Notes: generated by a model from the sequence alone, not told the origin. DNA of 64,000 nt from Saliniramus fredricksonii (GCF_900094735.1 NZ_FMBM01000002.1:1860001-1924000), one strand, 5' to 3'; positions 9,099 through 17,989 are shown, counted from the first letter of the stretch. Numbers and translations: made by a program.

Positions 9099-10349
9099 TC
9101 AGTTAATCCATTCACCTGCCCGCATCAGGGGCTCGGCCACGCCTGAAGCGGCGATGGCGTCCACATCGACCTCGCCGGAACCGATCATCCAGTCGAGATG
9201 AATGCGGCTGTCATTGACCCCGCACGCGATCATCTCGCCGGCATTCATCTTCTCGATTCCGCGCAGACAGTGGGGGTAAGGACTGCCAATCGCGATATGG
9301 CTCGCGGCATTCTCGTCAAACAGCGTATTGAAGAAGAGGATCCCGCTTTGCGATATCGGCGAGGCATGCGGCACGAGTGCCACCTCCCCGAGCCGGCTCG
9401 CGCCCGGATCGCTCGCGAGCAGGGAATGCAGCACCTCCTCCCCGCGTGTCGCGCGTGCATGCACGATCCGCCCGCCTTCGAAGCGCACTGCGATGTTCTC
9501 GATCAGGGTATTCTGATACGAGAGCGGGCGCGTGGCGCGAACATATCCCTCCACCTTCATTGCATGCGGCATGGTGAAGACTTCTTCCGTGGGCAGGTTG
9601 GGATTGCACACCACCCCGTTCTTCATGCGCTCCGCACCGCCACACCAGCGATGCCCCTCGGCGAGGCCCACGCGCAGATCCGTGCCGGGCCCCCGGAAAT
9701 GCAGGGCGGCGCAGTTCTTCCTGTTGAGCATCTTCACACGCGCATGCAACGCCGCGTTATGCGCCTTCCAGGCGGCGATCGGATCGTCGTTGTCGACCCG
9801 CGCCGCAGCGAAGATCGCCTCCCACAGGCGCTCGAGAGCATCGGCATCGCCCAATTCGGGAAAGACCGCCTTCGCCCAACCCGGCGTCGCACAGGCGACG
9901 ACGGACCAGTTGGTCAGAAGCTGCTGCGTCACGCGCATCGCCGGTACGGATGCCTCGCGCAACGCTTTCGTTCCACGAGCGATTGCGTCCTCATCCTCGC
10001 CGTTCAGCATGAACGGATCCGACCCGCTGATCGTCAGATGCGCAGCACCTGCACGCAGAGCAACGCCCATGCCCTCGTAAAACCAGGCAGGCGCCACGTC
10101 GAAGCTCTTCTTCGACCCGTGGCGGTAGCGGATCTGCTTGACGATATCGTCATCGATGACCGGCATGACATAGCTGCACCCGGCCTCATAGGCGGCGCGG
10201 GTGACCGCGCGCACGAGCGGCATGGAATCGATCGGTGCCGTGATGATCAGCTGCTGCTTCGGCTTGAGCGCGAGACCGACATGCACGATGGTCTCGGCAT
10301 AGCGCGCGAGCTTGCGCTCGAAGGGATCGGCTTTCGCTCGGTCGGGCAT
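9099..10349 (-). CDS. M29-family aminopeptidase (aminopeptidase T/AmpS-like)
   Basis: A 416-residue cytoplasmic metallo-aminopeptidase of family M29. The expected metal-site blocks are present in order: NLPTEEVFTMPH, GASRLGEVALVPH, NAASHIAIG, and SRIHLDWMIG with its HxD pair. Length matches the roughly 410 residues of the family. These enzymes remove N-terminal residues from peptides with two divalent metals. The gene stands alone, between the liv operon and a divergent small gene, and its promoter must lie in the 220-base gap upstream. Confidence 0.85.
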   Translation of the reverse strand: MPDRAKADPFERKLARYAETIVHVGLALKPKQQLIITAPIDSMPLVRAVTRAAYEAGCSYVMPVIDDDIVKQIRYRHGSKKSFDVAPAWFYEGMGVALRAGAAHLTISGSDPFMLNGEDEDAIARGTKALREASVPAMRVTQQLLTNWSVVACATPGWAKAVFPELGDADALERLWEAIFAAARVDNDDPIAAWKAHNAALHARVKMLNRKNCAALHFRGPGTDLRVGLAEGHRWCGGAERMKNGVVCNPNLPTEEVFTMPHAMKVEGYVRATRPLSYQNTLIENIAVRFEGGRIVHARATRGEEVLHSLLASDPGASRLGEVALVPHASPISQSGILFFNTLFDENAASHIAIGSPYPHCLRGIEKMNAGEMIACGVNDSRIHLDWMIGSGEVDVDAIAASGVAEPLMRAGEWIN

Positions 10350-10569
10350 GTCTCATCTTTCGGGTAAGGGAAAGGCATGTCGGCAGGGGTCATACGTACC
10401 TACCCGAAACAATTTAAAGTTATATTATGGCGCTACGACTACGCGCTCCGATTGATCCATGCACTCCCTTGCTTGCCGGGTTCGCCTGGCCGGGCCATGA
10501 TCGTGATCGAGGGTGACGCGTTTGCACGCGCATGATGCAGGTGACCAGACTCGGATCGGAGTGTGAGCG

Positions 10570-10824
10570 ATGGCGCTGGTAGCGCGCAGGGTCGGACTGG
10601 AGAGCTGGCGTGAGGCGGTGGCGCGCCGCGCGGCAATGGCGGATCGCGGCAGCGCATGCCTTGCTGCGTTCGACGAAGCCTGCGCTGCCGGGGTGCCGGA
10701 ACACATCGCCGCCTACCGCACCCTCGACGCGCATGGCTGCCTCGACCGGGTCAATCTTCCCGGAGATTCGCAAAAGCAGCCGGAGCAGGCCGAAAACGAC
10801 CAGATCGAGCCGCCGGGCTCATGA
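10570..10824 (+). CDS. Small conserved-looking protein of unknown function, coupled to the nucleotidase
   Basis: An 84-residue polypeptide, rich in Ala and Arg (WREAVARRAAMADRG), with two cysteines near CLAAFDEACAAG and a hydrophilic Gln/Glu tail. I do not recognise a domain and see no signal peptide or membrane segment. Evidence that it is real: a TCGGAGTGTGAGCG leader places GGAG before the ATG, and its TGA overlaps the ATG at 10821 of the next gene. It is probably helical. Confidence 0.55.
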   Translation: MALVARRVGLESWREAVARRAAMADRGSACLAAFDEACAAGVPEHIAAYRTLDAHGCLDRVNLPGDSQKQPEQAENDQIEPPGS

Positions 10825-12815
10825 GCCGGCAAATCTCCAGAACGCCTTTACCGTCTTTCGCCGCAAACCGCATCGCGGCCTTGCCAGAAGCGCCGCACGC
10901 GCGCCATACAGGTTCCATGCCGAGCCTGCGCCTCATCGCCACCTCTGATCTGCACATGCATGTGCGCCCCTACGATTATTTCGAGGATCGCGCGGACGAC
11001 TCGGTCGGGCTTGCAGCGCTCGCACCTTTCATTGCCGAGGCAGGGGCCGGACATCCCTGCAGCCTGCTTCTCGATAACGGAGACTTCCTGCAGGGCGCGC
11101 CGCTCGGCGATGTTGCCGCGCAGGCTTATGCCGAGGGCGCGCGCGACGACAACCCGGTCATCGCGGCGATGAACGCAATGGGTTACGACGTCGCCGCGCT
11201 TGGCAACCACGAATTCAATTACGGCCTCGATTATCTCAGCCATGCGTTGTCCTATGCACGCTTCCCGGTGCTTTGCGCCAATCTGGAACGCGGCGACGGC
11301 ACGCCCTTCGTGCCGACATCGACGATCATCACCCGGATGCTGCCGCTGGGCGATCCAGAGGTGGAAACGCCATTGCGCATCGGCCTGATGGGCCTGCTGC
11401 CGCCGCAAGTCCTGCAATGGGATCGCAGCCACCTGCATGGCCGGGTGCGTGTCACGGATATCCGCGCCGCAGCGGGTAAAGCCGCCGCCGCGTTGCGGCG
11501 CGCGGGTGCCGATCTCGTCATCGCCCTGTGCCATTCCGGCATTGTCGGAGGCAGCTATCGCGAGGGCCAGGAGAATGCGGCAGGCCATCTCGGCAGCATC
11601 TCCGGTATCGATGCGATTATCGCTGGCCACCAGCATCTGCGCTTTCCCGGATCACGCGAATTCGACGCCCTGCCCGGCATCGACAATGCCGCCGGTACGA
11701 TCGACGGAATACCGGCAATGATGCCGGGCGCATACGGTGCGGCGCTCGGCCTGATGGATCTGGCTCTCGCGCATGATGACGGCGTCTGGCGGGTGACCGG
11801 GCACGAGGTGACGATCCTGCGTCTGCGGGATCTGGCCGACGGGGCGGCCCATGCGGCTGCGGATTGTCCGGCACGGGCGGCGATCCTGAGCGTCACCGAG
11901 CCCGATCATGCGCGCACACTCGCCACCATGCGCGCAGGAATCGGCCATACGCGCGGCGCGCTCGATTCCCATTTCGCGCTACTGGGCGACAATTCCGCCA
12001 TGGAGCTCGTGGCCGAAGCCCAGCGCGAAGCCGCTCTTGCGCTGATCGATGCGCTGCCCGACCAGGATCTGCACGCGCGCGATCTGCCCCTGCTCTCGGC
12101 TGCGGCACCGTTCAAGGCCGGCGGGAGGGGCGGCGCACAGTATTACACCCGCATCAATCCCGGCCCGCTCAGCCTGCGCGACCTGGCCAATCTCTATCTC
12201 TATCCGAATACGGTCAGCGTGGTGCGCGTCACCGGGGCGCAGCTGCGCGAATGGCTCGAGCGATCAAGCGGCATCTTCCGGCAGATCGACCCGCAAGGAC
12301 CGGCGGACCAGCAGCTCCTGCGCCACGGCTTTCCATCCTACCATTTCGACGTGATCTTCGGCCTTACCTATACGATCGATCTCTGCGCTCCCGCGCGCCA
12401 CAACCGCGACGGTATCCTCGTCGCGCCGGAGGCGCAGCGGATCACGCAGCTGCTGCATCAGGGCGTGCCGGTGCGGCCCGAGCAGGAATTCCTCGTCGCG
12501 ACGAACAATTACCGTGCCGGTGGCGGCGGCACCTTCTTCGGCGGCATGCCCGCCCCCGTCATCGCCGAGAGCACGCAGATGGTGCGCGAGGTCGTGGCGG
12601 AACATGTCCGCGCGCGCGGCACCGTTTCACCGCGCGGGATCCGCAACTGGCGCTTTGCGCCCTCGTCGCGCGCCGATGGCAGCGCGCTCGATGTGATCTT
12701 CGAAACCGGCGCCCATGCGCGCGGCAGGGAGCCGGCGGATCTGCCGCTGACCCCGATCGGTGCGGCGGAAAACGGCTTCCTCGCCTACAGGCTGCGTCTG
12801 TCGCAGCCGACGTGA
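10821..12815 (+). CDS. cpdB: CpdB-like bifunctional 2',3'-cyclic nucleotide phosphodiesterase/3'-nucleotidase
   Basis: A 664-residue metallophosphoesterase plus C-terminal 5'-nucleotidase domain. The dinuclear-metal motifs are complete: TSDLHMHVRPYDYF, LLDNGDFLQGAPLGD, GNHEFNYG, ALCHSGIVGG and GHQHLRFPG. The C-terminal substrate domain carries LRDLANLYLYPNTVSVV and YRAGGGGTF. The enzyme normally works in the periplasm, but no signal peptide is visible with either likely start. The ATG at 10821 overlaps the previous stop; the ATG at 10917 would begin MPSLRLIATSD, right at the catalytic domain. Confidence 0.83.
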   Translation: MSRQISRTPLPSFAANRIAALPEAPHARHTGSMPSLRLIATSDLHMHVRPYDYFEDRADDSVGLAALAPFIAEAGAGHPCSLLLDNGDFLQGAPLGDVAAQAYAEGARDDNPVIAAMNAMGYDVAALGNHEFNYGLDYLSHALSYARFPVLCANLERGDGTPFVPTSTIITRMLPLGDPEVETPLRIGLMGLLPPQVLQWDRSHLHGRVRVTDIRAAAGKAAAALRRAGADLVIALCHSGIVGGSYREGQENAAGHLGSISGIDAIIAGHQHLRFPGSREFDALPGIDNAAGTIDGIPAMMPGAYGAALGLMDLALAHDDGVWRVTGHEVTILRLRDLADGAAHAAADCPARAAILSVTEPDHARTLATMRAGIGHTRGALDSHFALLGDNSAMELVAEAQREAALALIDALPDQDLHARDLPLLSAAAPFKAGGRGGAQYYTRINPGPLSLRDLANLYLYPNTVSVVRVTGAQLREWLERSSGIFRQIDPQGPADQQLLRHGFPSYHFDVIFGLTYTIDLCAPARHNRDGILVAPEAQRITQLLHQGVPVRPEQEFLVATNNYRAGGGGTFFGGMPAPVIAESTQMVREVVAEHVRARGTVSPRGIRNWRFAPSSRADGSALDVIFETGAHARGREPADLPLTPIGAAENGFLAYRLRLSQPT

Positions 12816-12835
12816 GCGCCGTTGGTCAGCAGCCC

Positions 12836-13150
12836 TCAGTGCAACATCAGGAATTCACGGGCCTGACGCTGTGCGCTGGCGATTTCCTCGCGCGACATTT
12901 CGCCGGCGAGTTCGGCGCGGTGGGCGATCGCATCGCGGCAGCCCTTGAAAACGGCGACATTGAGCCATTTGTGGGCGCTCACGAGATCGATTGCGACGCT
13001 TCGCCCGGCGGCATACATCAAGCCGAGTTCGTAGAACGCGCGCCCATCTTCGACATCGCGCCCCGGCGTGACGATGTCGGTGGCTCCTGTCCCGGTCCGT
13101 GCCAGTGCAATCGTGTCCGGCTCGTATCTCGCCATATCGTATCTGGCCAT
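12836..13150 (-). CDS. Sel1-repeat-like small protein
   Basis: A 104-residue protein with one recognisable Sel1-like helix pair: AFYELGLMYAAGRSVAIDLVSAHKWLNVAV, then RAELAGEMSREEIASAQRQAREFL. Sel1 repeats are protein-interaction modules; short versions with this exact architecture are common in Rhizobiales and have no assigned role. No signal peptide. It lies convergent to the cpdB-like gene. There are several in-frame ATGs at the N-terminus (MARYDMARYEPD), so the start could be six codons later. Confidence 0.7.
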   Translation of the reverse strand: MARYDMARYEPDTIALARTGTGATDIVTPGRDVEDGRAFYELGLMYAAGRSVAIDLVSAHKWLNVAVFKGCRDAIAHRAELAGEMSREEIASAQRQAREFLMLH

Positions 13151-13592
13151 GACGCATCCCCTTTTCTCTCGCGATCCGGATCATCCGTCCGATCGTCCCG
13201 CGAGGCCCGTCCCTTCGCGCCTCGTCATGAACGGATCATTGCCGGGAAGCCGTAAAAACGCGTCTAAAATTGTCGGTGAATCACCTGGCAAGAATACTTT
13301 CACTGCGCTTAAACTGCGTTGACACAAGATGAAAAACGGGGCGTATCCACTCGTTCTGGCACAGGAAAGCCGCTATTTGCGCAATTGCGCTTGACGATTC
13401 ATCAAGCATGACGGCAGGACTCACACAGGATGCGCAAATCCGGGGCAACACGCACCCGGCATCCTGCGCGAACAAAAAAACGCCGCACGCGTATGGCGAT
13501 GAGATGCGAACGGGTGCATTGCATGAGGCGGGTGTGAGCCGTTATCGTCGCAACTGTATCGCGCCCGCAAAGCTCGAGGGAGTATCTGATCC
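13151..13592. promoter_or_regulatory. Divergent intergenic region with palindromes
   Basis: This 440-base stretch separates two divergent genes and must contain both promoters. I see no supported gene in it. A perfect 12-base palindrome, GCGCAATTGCGC, lies at 13379-13390, directly followed by TTGAC-GATTC-ATCAA, which resembles an Fnr-type half-site pair but with a five-base rather than four-base spacer. A run of A residues (AACAAAAAAACG) is at about 13470. Confidence 0.4.
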
Positions 13593-14051
13593 ATGAAAGC
13601 GTTACGCGTCGCCGCCCTGTGCCTCATTGCCGGCCTCGCCCTGCCGGCGGCGCCACCCGCCGTGCAAGCGCAGAGCGAGGAGCAGGAGGAGAACCTCGTG
13701 CCGCAGCCGATGCGCGAGAAGCAGTTCCCGATCAACGTCTCCTATACGGTGATCAGCCTGAACGGGCGCGCCTTTCCCGGCGAGAACCCGGCGATGACGC
13801 TGGACACGAATTTCCGTCTGCGCGGTTTCGGTGGCTGCAACAATTACTCCGCCATCGCCTATCCCCAGCTCGAACAGGGCATCGCGGTCGGGCCCTTTGC
13901 CCTGACCGACCGCGAATGCGCGCGTGACGTGATGAGCGCCGAGCGCGGCTTTCTCGAAGCGCTGCGGGCTGCACGCGAATGGGATATGCAGGGCAATCGC
14001 CTCACTCTGGACGGCCCACGCGGCGAACTGGTGCTCGAACGCGCCATGTGA
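13593..14051 (+). CDS. Exported META-domain (HslJ-like) protein
   Basis: A 152-residue protein with a Sec signal peptide (MKALRVAALCLIAGLALPAAPP, cleavage probably after VQA). The mature part is a META domain: YTVISLNGRAFPGENPAMTL, FGGCNNYSA and a C-terminal LTLDGPRGELVLER. In the family the motif GCNxYSG marks the fold; members include heat-shock HslJ and secreted stress proteins, with no enzymatic activity known. Two cysteines (GGC and DRECARD) could form a disulfide. A probable leader GAGGGAG precedes the start. Confidence 0.75.
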   Translation: MKALRVAALCLIAGLALPAAPPAVQAQSEEQEENLVPQPMREKQFPINVSYTVISLNGRAFPGENPAMTLDTNFRLRGFGGCNNYSAIAYPQLEQGIAVGPFALTDRECARDVMSAERGFLEALRAAREWDMQGNRLTLDGPRGELVLERAM

Positions 14052-14400
14052 CGCGACGATACGAGGGCGTGAGCCGAGGCTGGCAAGCGCAAGCTGCCCC
14101 GCCCTGCACGCCCCACCCACTCTGCCACGAGAACCATTGAAGAGCGACGTGCGCGATACGCGCGCCTCACCGCCGTCGCGACCGGATAAGACCCGGTCGC
14201 GCGGGAGAGCGCCGTGCAGCGTCGCGAAACCCGTAGCCCTGCTTCAACGGATATCCGGGAAAACAAAGCAGAGAATAAAACTTGATTATCGTTTTTAGAA
14301 ATTAACTATGATTTTCATATGGTAAATGAAATCATTGAATAAAATCCGGATTTTCCATATTAAAAATTGTAATCTGCGAATTTCTGCACTGGAGATCATC
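14052..14400. promoter_or_regulatory. Intergenic leader upstream of the first His/Gly-module gene
   Basis: The first 200 bases are GC-rich without a supported gene. From about 14270 the composition turns AT-rich up to the start codon at 14401. The 11-mer AAATTAACTAT at 14299-14309 lies 92 bases before the ATG and recurs 89 bases before the paralogue at 17021. GGAG at 14391-14394 is the ribosome binding site. The AT-rich block probably holds the promoter. Confidence 0.5.
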
Positions 14401-15246
14401 ATGCAAGTCCATACCTCACCACAGAGCAACCAGCCGGCTCAGACGACCGACCACGCCGATGCAGCTGTTGCCTTCGCGCGCGCACGGGCAGCCAAAGCCT
14501 CGGATGTCGATGCGGCAGCCGCCAAAGATACGCAGAATCAGGCGTTGCTCGACGCCGCGATCGGGCAGATCGGGCGCGACATGCACGCCCATGGCGGCGG
14601 CCATCTCGCCGGAATCGCGCAGCAGATCCTGCGCGATGGCGCGCAGACCCTGCTGGCCGATCCCGGTGCCGATTTCGCGCAGAATCTCGATATCCTGCGC
14701 GGCCATGTGCTGCATCATGTGCTGGTGCGCGCCGGTCTCATCGAGGATCCCGCTGCCCCGCTGGCCGGCCCGATCTCCGTACCCCGACATCGCGAAGACG
14801 GCACGCTGGACACCTATCTGGTGGCCTTCCCCGAGATTCCCGCTGCGGAGGATGCCCCCGGCGCTGCGGCTCCCGAAGGTGTCTCGCTACAGCCCGGAAT
14901 CGGAGCGCAGGAGGCGCAGCGTATCGCGCTTTCGGAGAAGCGGCGTGAACTGGCGCGCGGAATCGCCGAGCAGATGGCAGCCCATGGCGCCCCGCATCTG
15001 CAGGGCGAGGCACAGATGCTCTTCCTGCAGGCGACTGCCGGCGGCCCGGATATCAACAATCCCTTCGCAGGGCAGAACCTCGAGATCATGGCGGCCCATA
15101 TCGGCCACCACCTGCTTGCGCGCAACGGCAACATCGATGACCCGACCGCTCCGCGCGAAGGCCCGATCCAGGTCCCGCAACACCTGCCATCCGGCGAGCT
15201 TCATTTCGTCGAGGTTGCGATGGAGCGCCTGAACCAGAGCGGCTGA
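14401..15246 (+). CDS. Unrecognised protein with two ~95-residue His/Gly modules (paralogue 1)
   Basis: A 281-residue soluble protein with no signal peptide or membrane segment. It has a polar, Gln/Ala-rich N-terminus (residues 1-50) and two copies of one module at about 51-146 and 182-275. Each module reads roughly A-HG-G/A-x-HL, then about 25 residues, N-L-x-I-x-x-x-H-x-x-HH-x-L-x-R-x-G-x-I-x-DP-x-AP, then GPI-x-VP. The same duplicated module occurs in the gene at 17021, which also begins MQV. I do not recognise the family. The open frame extends to 14326, but GGAG six bases before the ATG at 14401 and the shared MQV start support this choice. Confidence 0.72.
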   Translation: MQVHTSPQSNQPAQTTDHADAAVAFARARAAKASDVDAAAAKDTQNQALLDAAIGQIGRDMHAHGGGHLAGIAQQILRDGAQTLLADPGADFAQNLDILRGHVLHHVLVRAGLIEDPAAPLAGPISVPRHREDGTLDTYLVAFPEIPAAEDAPGAAAPEGVSLQPGIGAQEAQRIALSEKRRELARGIAEQMAAHGAPHLQGEAQMLFLQATAGGPDINNPFAGQNLEIMAAHIGHHLLARNGNIDDPTAPREGPIQVPQHLPSGELHFVEVAMERLNQSG

Positions 15247-15286
15247 TGCCGGGAAGCGAAATCCGTCCCGGCACCGATCAGCCTGA

Positions 15287-16777
15287 TCACCCCGCCCCCG
15301 GCCTCAGACGCAGGCCGGGGCGGATTTTCGTGAAGGCGAAGCTCTGCGGGTCGTCCGGGTTGGTGCCCGGCGCGAGCCCGATCAGCACGGTCTCGGCGAT
15401 CTCCTGGAAGCCCGAACGGAAATGCGCCGAGCTCTTCAAAACGATGATATCCGCCGCCTGCGGATCGATGCCGATATGGCTGAAGGTCTCGCGGTGGATC
15501 GGCTGCTGGCGGATGGTGACGACGAGCACCCGCACGCCGCCCTGCGCGAGCACCGCCGTCGGCCCCATCTCGGTAATCGGGGTGCGCAGCATCGGCGCGG
15601 TGCCGCGAAAGCGCCCGTCGCTGAGCGCTTCCACCCGCCAGGGTCCGGGAACGGGTTCCTGACCCGGCCCGGCACCCGGCCCCGACAGGCTCTCGATGAC
15701 GCCGCCGATGCCAAGATCATGGGCGCGCTTCGCGATTTCCGGCGCATGAAAGATCCCGACCACGGCGTTCTGCGCGCCCTGGCGCAAAAGCTCCGCGATC
15801 ATCCCGGTCGTATTCGAGAACGCACCCGCGCCGGGATTGTCCTGGGTATCGGATATGATGACGGGGCGGCTTGTCCCCGCCGCGATCCGCGCGGCTTGCG
15901 CCACGGCTTGCGGCGCGGGCAAGGGCTGATGGCGGGCATAGTCCGCCTCCGCCTCGAGAAGCGCGTTAAAGAGCCTGTCGGCAGCGGCATCGGTCGCCGC
16001 CTGATCGGGGCCATAGGCCGTGACGCTCGGCCCGACATCGCGGATATCGGCGGGGGGAAAGCCCATATTCAAAGCGAGATGCACGCCGGTCTCGGCCTCG
16101 ATCGCCTCCAGCGCCTCATAGAGCCCGCGTGAGGTGTCGAGATAGGTCGAGCCGGCGGGGATGGGGATCAGATAGGGCGCCTGGCGCAGCGCGCGGGCAT
16201 TGGGCAGCCCTGCCGCGCGCCAGCGCATCAGCCGATCGAGCCATTGCGCGCAGCGCCCGCCGGTCGGGCCCCAATCGTTATGCGGATAGGTGCGGTAGGA
16301 GGTCAGGAAATCCGCGCGTGCGACCATTTCGGGCGAAACATTGGCATGCAGGTCGAGCGCCACGAGGATCGGGATATCCGGCCCGACCACCTCGCGCACC
16401 CGCGCCAGCAACGCGCCCTCCCCGTCATCGGCGCTCTGCGTGACCATGGCGCCGTGGAGTTCGAGAAAGACCGCATCGATAGCCTCCCCGCGCAACGGCT
16501 CGGTGAGCGCGCGCGCCATATGTTCGAAAGCCTCATCGGTGACCCGCCCGCCCGGCATGGCGCAGGCCCAGGCCAGCGGCAGGATCTCGTGGCCGCCCTC
16601 ACGGGCGCGGGCAATGAAATGCGACAGGCCGAGATTGAGCCCCTCGAACGCATCGAAGATCGCCTCCCCCGTGGTCGGACGCGGCCACGGCCCGCCTTCT
16701 GCAAAATCCTCCCAGCCCGTGGGACGGGCGATGAAGGTATTGGTCTCGTGCAGAAATCCCCCGACCGCGATACGCAT
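15287..16777 (-). CDS. M81-family metallopeptidase (microcystinase C/MlrC-like)
   Basis: A 496-residue protein of the M81/MlrC family (DUF1485 plus MlrC C-terminal domain). It opens with RIAVGGFLHETNTF, and has FLELHGAMVT, VALDLHANVSPEM, SYRTYPHNDW and DTQDNPGAGAFSNTTG, the blocks that carry the zinc ligands. In Sphingomonas MlrC cleaves linearised microcystin peptides; most homologues act on unknown small peptides. The ATG at 16777 follows GGAGAGAAGG; the frame upstream is not used. It sits between, and antiparallel to, the two His/Gly-module genes. Confidence 0.85.
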   Translation of the reverse strand: MRIAVGGFLHETNTFIARPTGWEDFAEGGPWPRPTTGEAIFDAFEGLNLGLSHFIARAREGGHEILPLAWACAMPGGRVTDEAFEHMARALTEPLRGEAIDAVFLELHGAMVTQSADDGEGALLARVREVVGPDIPILVALDLHANVSPEMVARADFLTSYRTYPHNDWGPTGGRCAQWLDRLMRWRAAGLPNARALRQAPYLIPIPAGSTYLDTSRGLYEALEAIEAETGVHLALNMGFPPADIRDVGPSVTAYGPDQAATDAAADRLFNALLEAEADYARHQPLPAPQAVAQAARIAAGTSRPVIISDTQDNPGAGAFSNTTGMIAELLRQGAQNAVVGIFHAPEIAKRAHDLGIGGVIESLSGPGAGPGQEPVPGPWRVEALSDGRFRGTAPMLRTPITEMGPTAVLAQGGVRVLVVTIRQQPIHRETFSHIGIDPQAADIIVLKSSAHFRSGFQEIAETVLIGLAPGTNPDDPQSFAFTKIRPGLRLRPGAG

Positions 16778-17020
16778 CCTTCTCTCCCCTCCGGCATCAC
16801 GCCGCTTGCAAGATGCGAGCATGGTGGCGCGATGCGGACCGCCTGTCACGACAGCTGCCGTCACGCGAAGATGGGCAGCGCTGCACGGGATGCCCGCATA
16901 GCTCTCATGCATTAAATTAAAAAATTAACTATTAATAAAGTATATTTAATAATTGATTGATATTTTTACAACCATCAGTATACTTAAAATCGTTCAAACA
17001 TGCGTACAAGGGAGTGAGTT
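16778..17020. promoter_or_regulatory. AT-rich divergent promoter region upstream of paralogue 2
   Basis: Between the divergent M81 gene and the second His/Gly-module gene, the bases from about 16905 to 17000 are strongly AT-rich in an otherwise GC-rich genome. AAATTAACTAT at 16922-16932 repeats the element found upstream of the first paralogue at nearly the same distance from the start. GGGAGTGAG before the ATG at 17021 is the ribosome binding site. Confidence 0.55.
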
Positions 17021-17878
17021 ATGCAAGTTACGAATAATCAGCCCTCCGGTGCTTACACTCCGGTTGAAAGCCCTAATCAGGACGCGGCCGGTTTCGGTGC
17101 CGCAATGACGGCCACAACTGCCGCGACCACCACCGCCTCGGCAGGGAATGAGGCTGCAGTGATGGATCCGCATCGTCGGGCAGTGCTGGATGGCGCGCTG
17201 GCGAACATGGAAACCATCATGAACGCCCACGGTGCACCGGAAATGGCCCCCCTGGCAAAACGGCTTCTGGAAAATGCAGCGGAAGAGATGCTGGATCTGC
17301 CCGCCCACATTTTCGAAAGAAATGTAATGGAGATGGCGCCGCCGCATATCCTGCATCATCTCTTCAGCCGCACCGGAAAAATTAATGATCCGAACGCCCG
17401 CGAACGCGGACCGATCGATATACCTGTTTTGGATGAGAATGGTGGACTCACAAATCTTAGCTTGAGCTTCCCGGAGCAGTTCAGAATTGAAGACATTGTT
17501 CTCAATGACACAAGGGATCAAAGCCGCGCTGAGCAGATGTTGAGACAAGAAGTGAGCGTACTTCAAACGCAACTTAATCAGCAGACTCAAGATCAGATGT
17601 ATGCTCACGGAGCGCCGCACCTCATAGCTCCGGCAATCTGGACAATGATGGAAGCGGCGCGGGAAATGAGGCTCAATCCGGATGAGTTCACGAAGGAAAA
17701 TATGAAAATTCTTCAGGCTCACATTATCCACCATCTCTTGGCGCGCGACGGCATCATCGATGATCCGAACGCGCCGACGGAAGGCCCGATCTTGGTGCCG
17801 CAGTATCTCGCTGACGGAACCCTGCATAACGTCCCCGTCGAACTGCTCATGGAGCGACCGGAGCGTCATGAAGCGTAA
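17021..17878 (+). CDS. Unrecognised protein with two His/Gly modules (paralogue 2)
   Basis: A 285-residue paralogue of the protein at 14401. The Asn/Thr/Ala-rich N-terminus (1-50) is followed by modules at about 57-150 and 184-276: MNAHGAPEMAPLAK with HILHHLFSRTGKINDPNA and GPIDIP, then MYAHGAPHLIAPA with HIIHHLLARDGIIDDPNAP and GPILVP. Between them is a Gln-rich helical linker (VLQTQLNQQTQDQ). No signal peptide, no membrane segment, one methionine-rich helix. The coding sequence is noticeably less GC-rich than its neighbours. Function unknown; cytoplasmic or secreted by a signal-peptide-independent route. Confidence 0.75.
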   Translation: MQVTNNQPSGAYTPVESPNQDAAGFGAAMTATTAATTTASAGNEAAVMDPHRRAVLDGALANMETIMNAHGAPEMAPLAKRLLENAAEEMLDLPAHIFERNVMEMAPPHILHHLFSRTGKINDPNARERGPIDIPVLDENGGLTNLSLSFPEQFRIEDIVLNDTRDQSRAEQMLRQEVSVLQTQLNQQTQDQMYAHGAPHLIAPAIWTMMEAAREMRLNPDEFTKENMKILQAHIIHHLLARDGIIDDPNAPTEGPILVPQYLADGTLHNVPVELLMERPERHEA

Positions 17879-17886
17879 CCCCCTCC

Positions 17887-17946
17887 GTCCACCGCAACAC
17901 AGTTGCGGTGGACAAGTCCCGGCCCGCATCGCATCGCGGTGCGGGC
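17887..17946 (+). terminator. Double hairpin after paralogue 2
   Basis: Two adjacent stem-loops follow the stop codon. GTCCACCGCAAC (17887-17898) pairs perfectly with GTTGCGGTGGAC (17902-17913) around ACA. A second stem pairs GCCCGCA (17922-17928) with TGCGGGC (17940-17946), extended inward by CGC/GCG, and is followed by TTTGCT. The U-run is short, so termination is likely but not certain. Because these lie over the upstream part of the mutS open frame, they argue against a mutS start there. Confidence 0.6.
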
Positions 17947-17989
17947 TTTGCTAGAAGAGAACCCGGTTCCGGATTCCGGCGAGGGTGGC

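Noticed and set aside
13379-13405. Possible Fnr box next to GCGCAATTGCGC
   Set aside because: The half-sites TTGAC and ATCAA are spaced by five bases instead of four and the first is imperfect.
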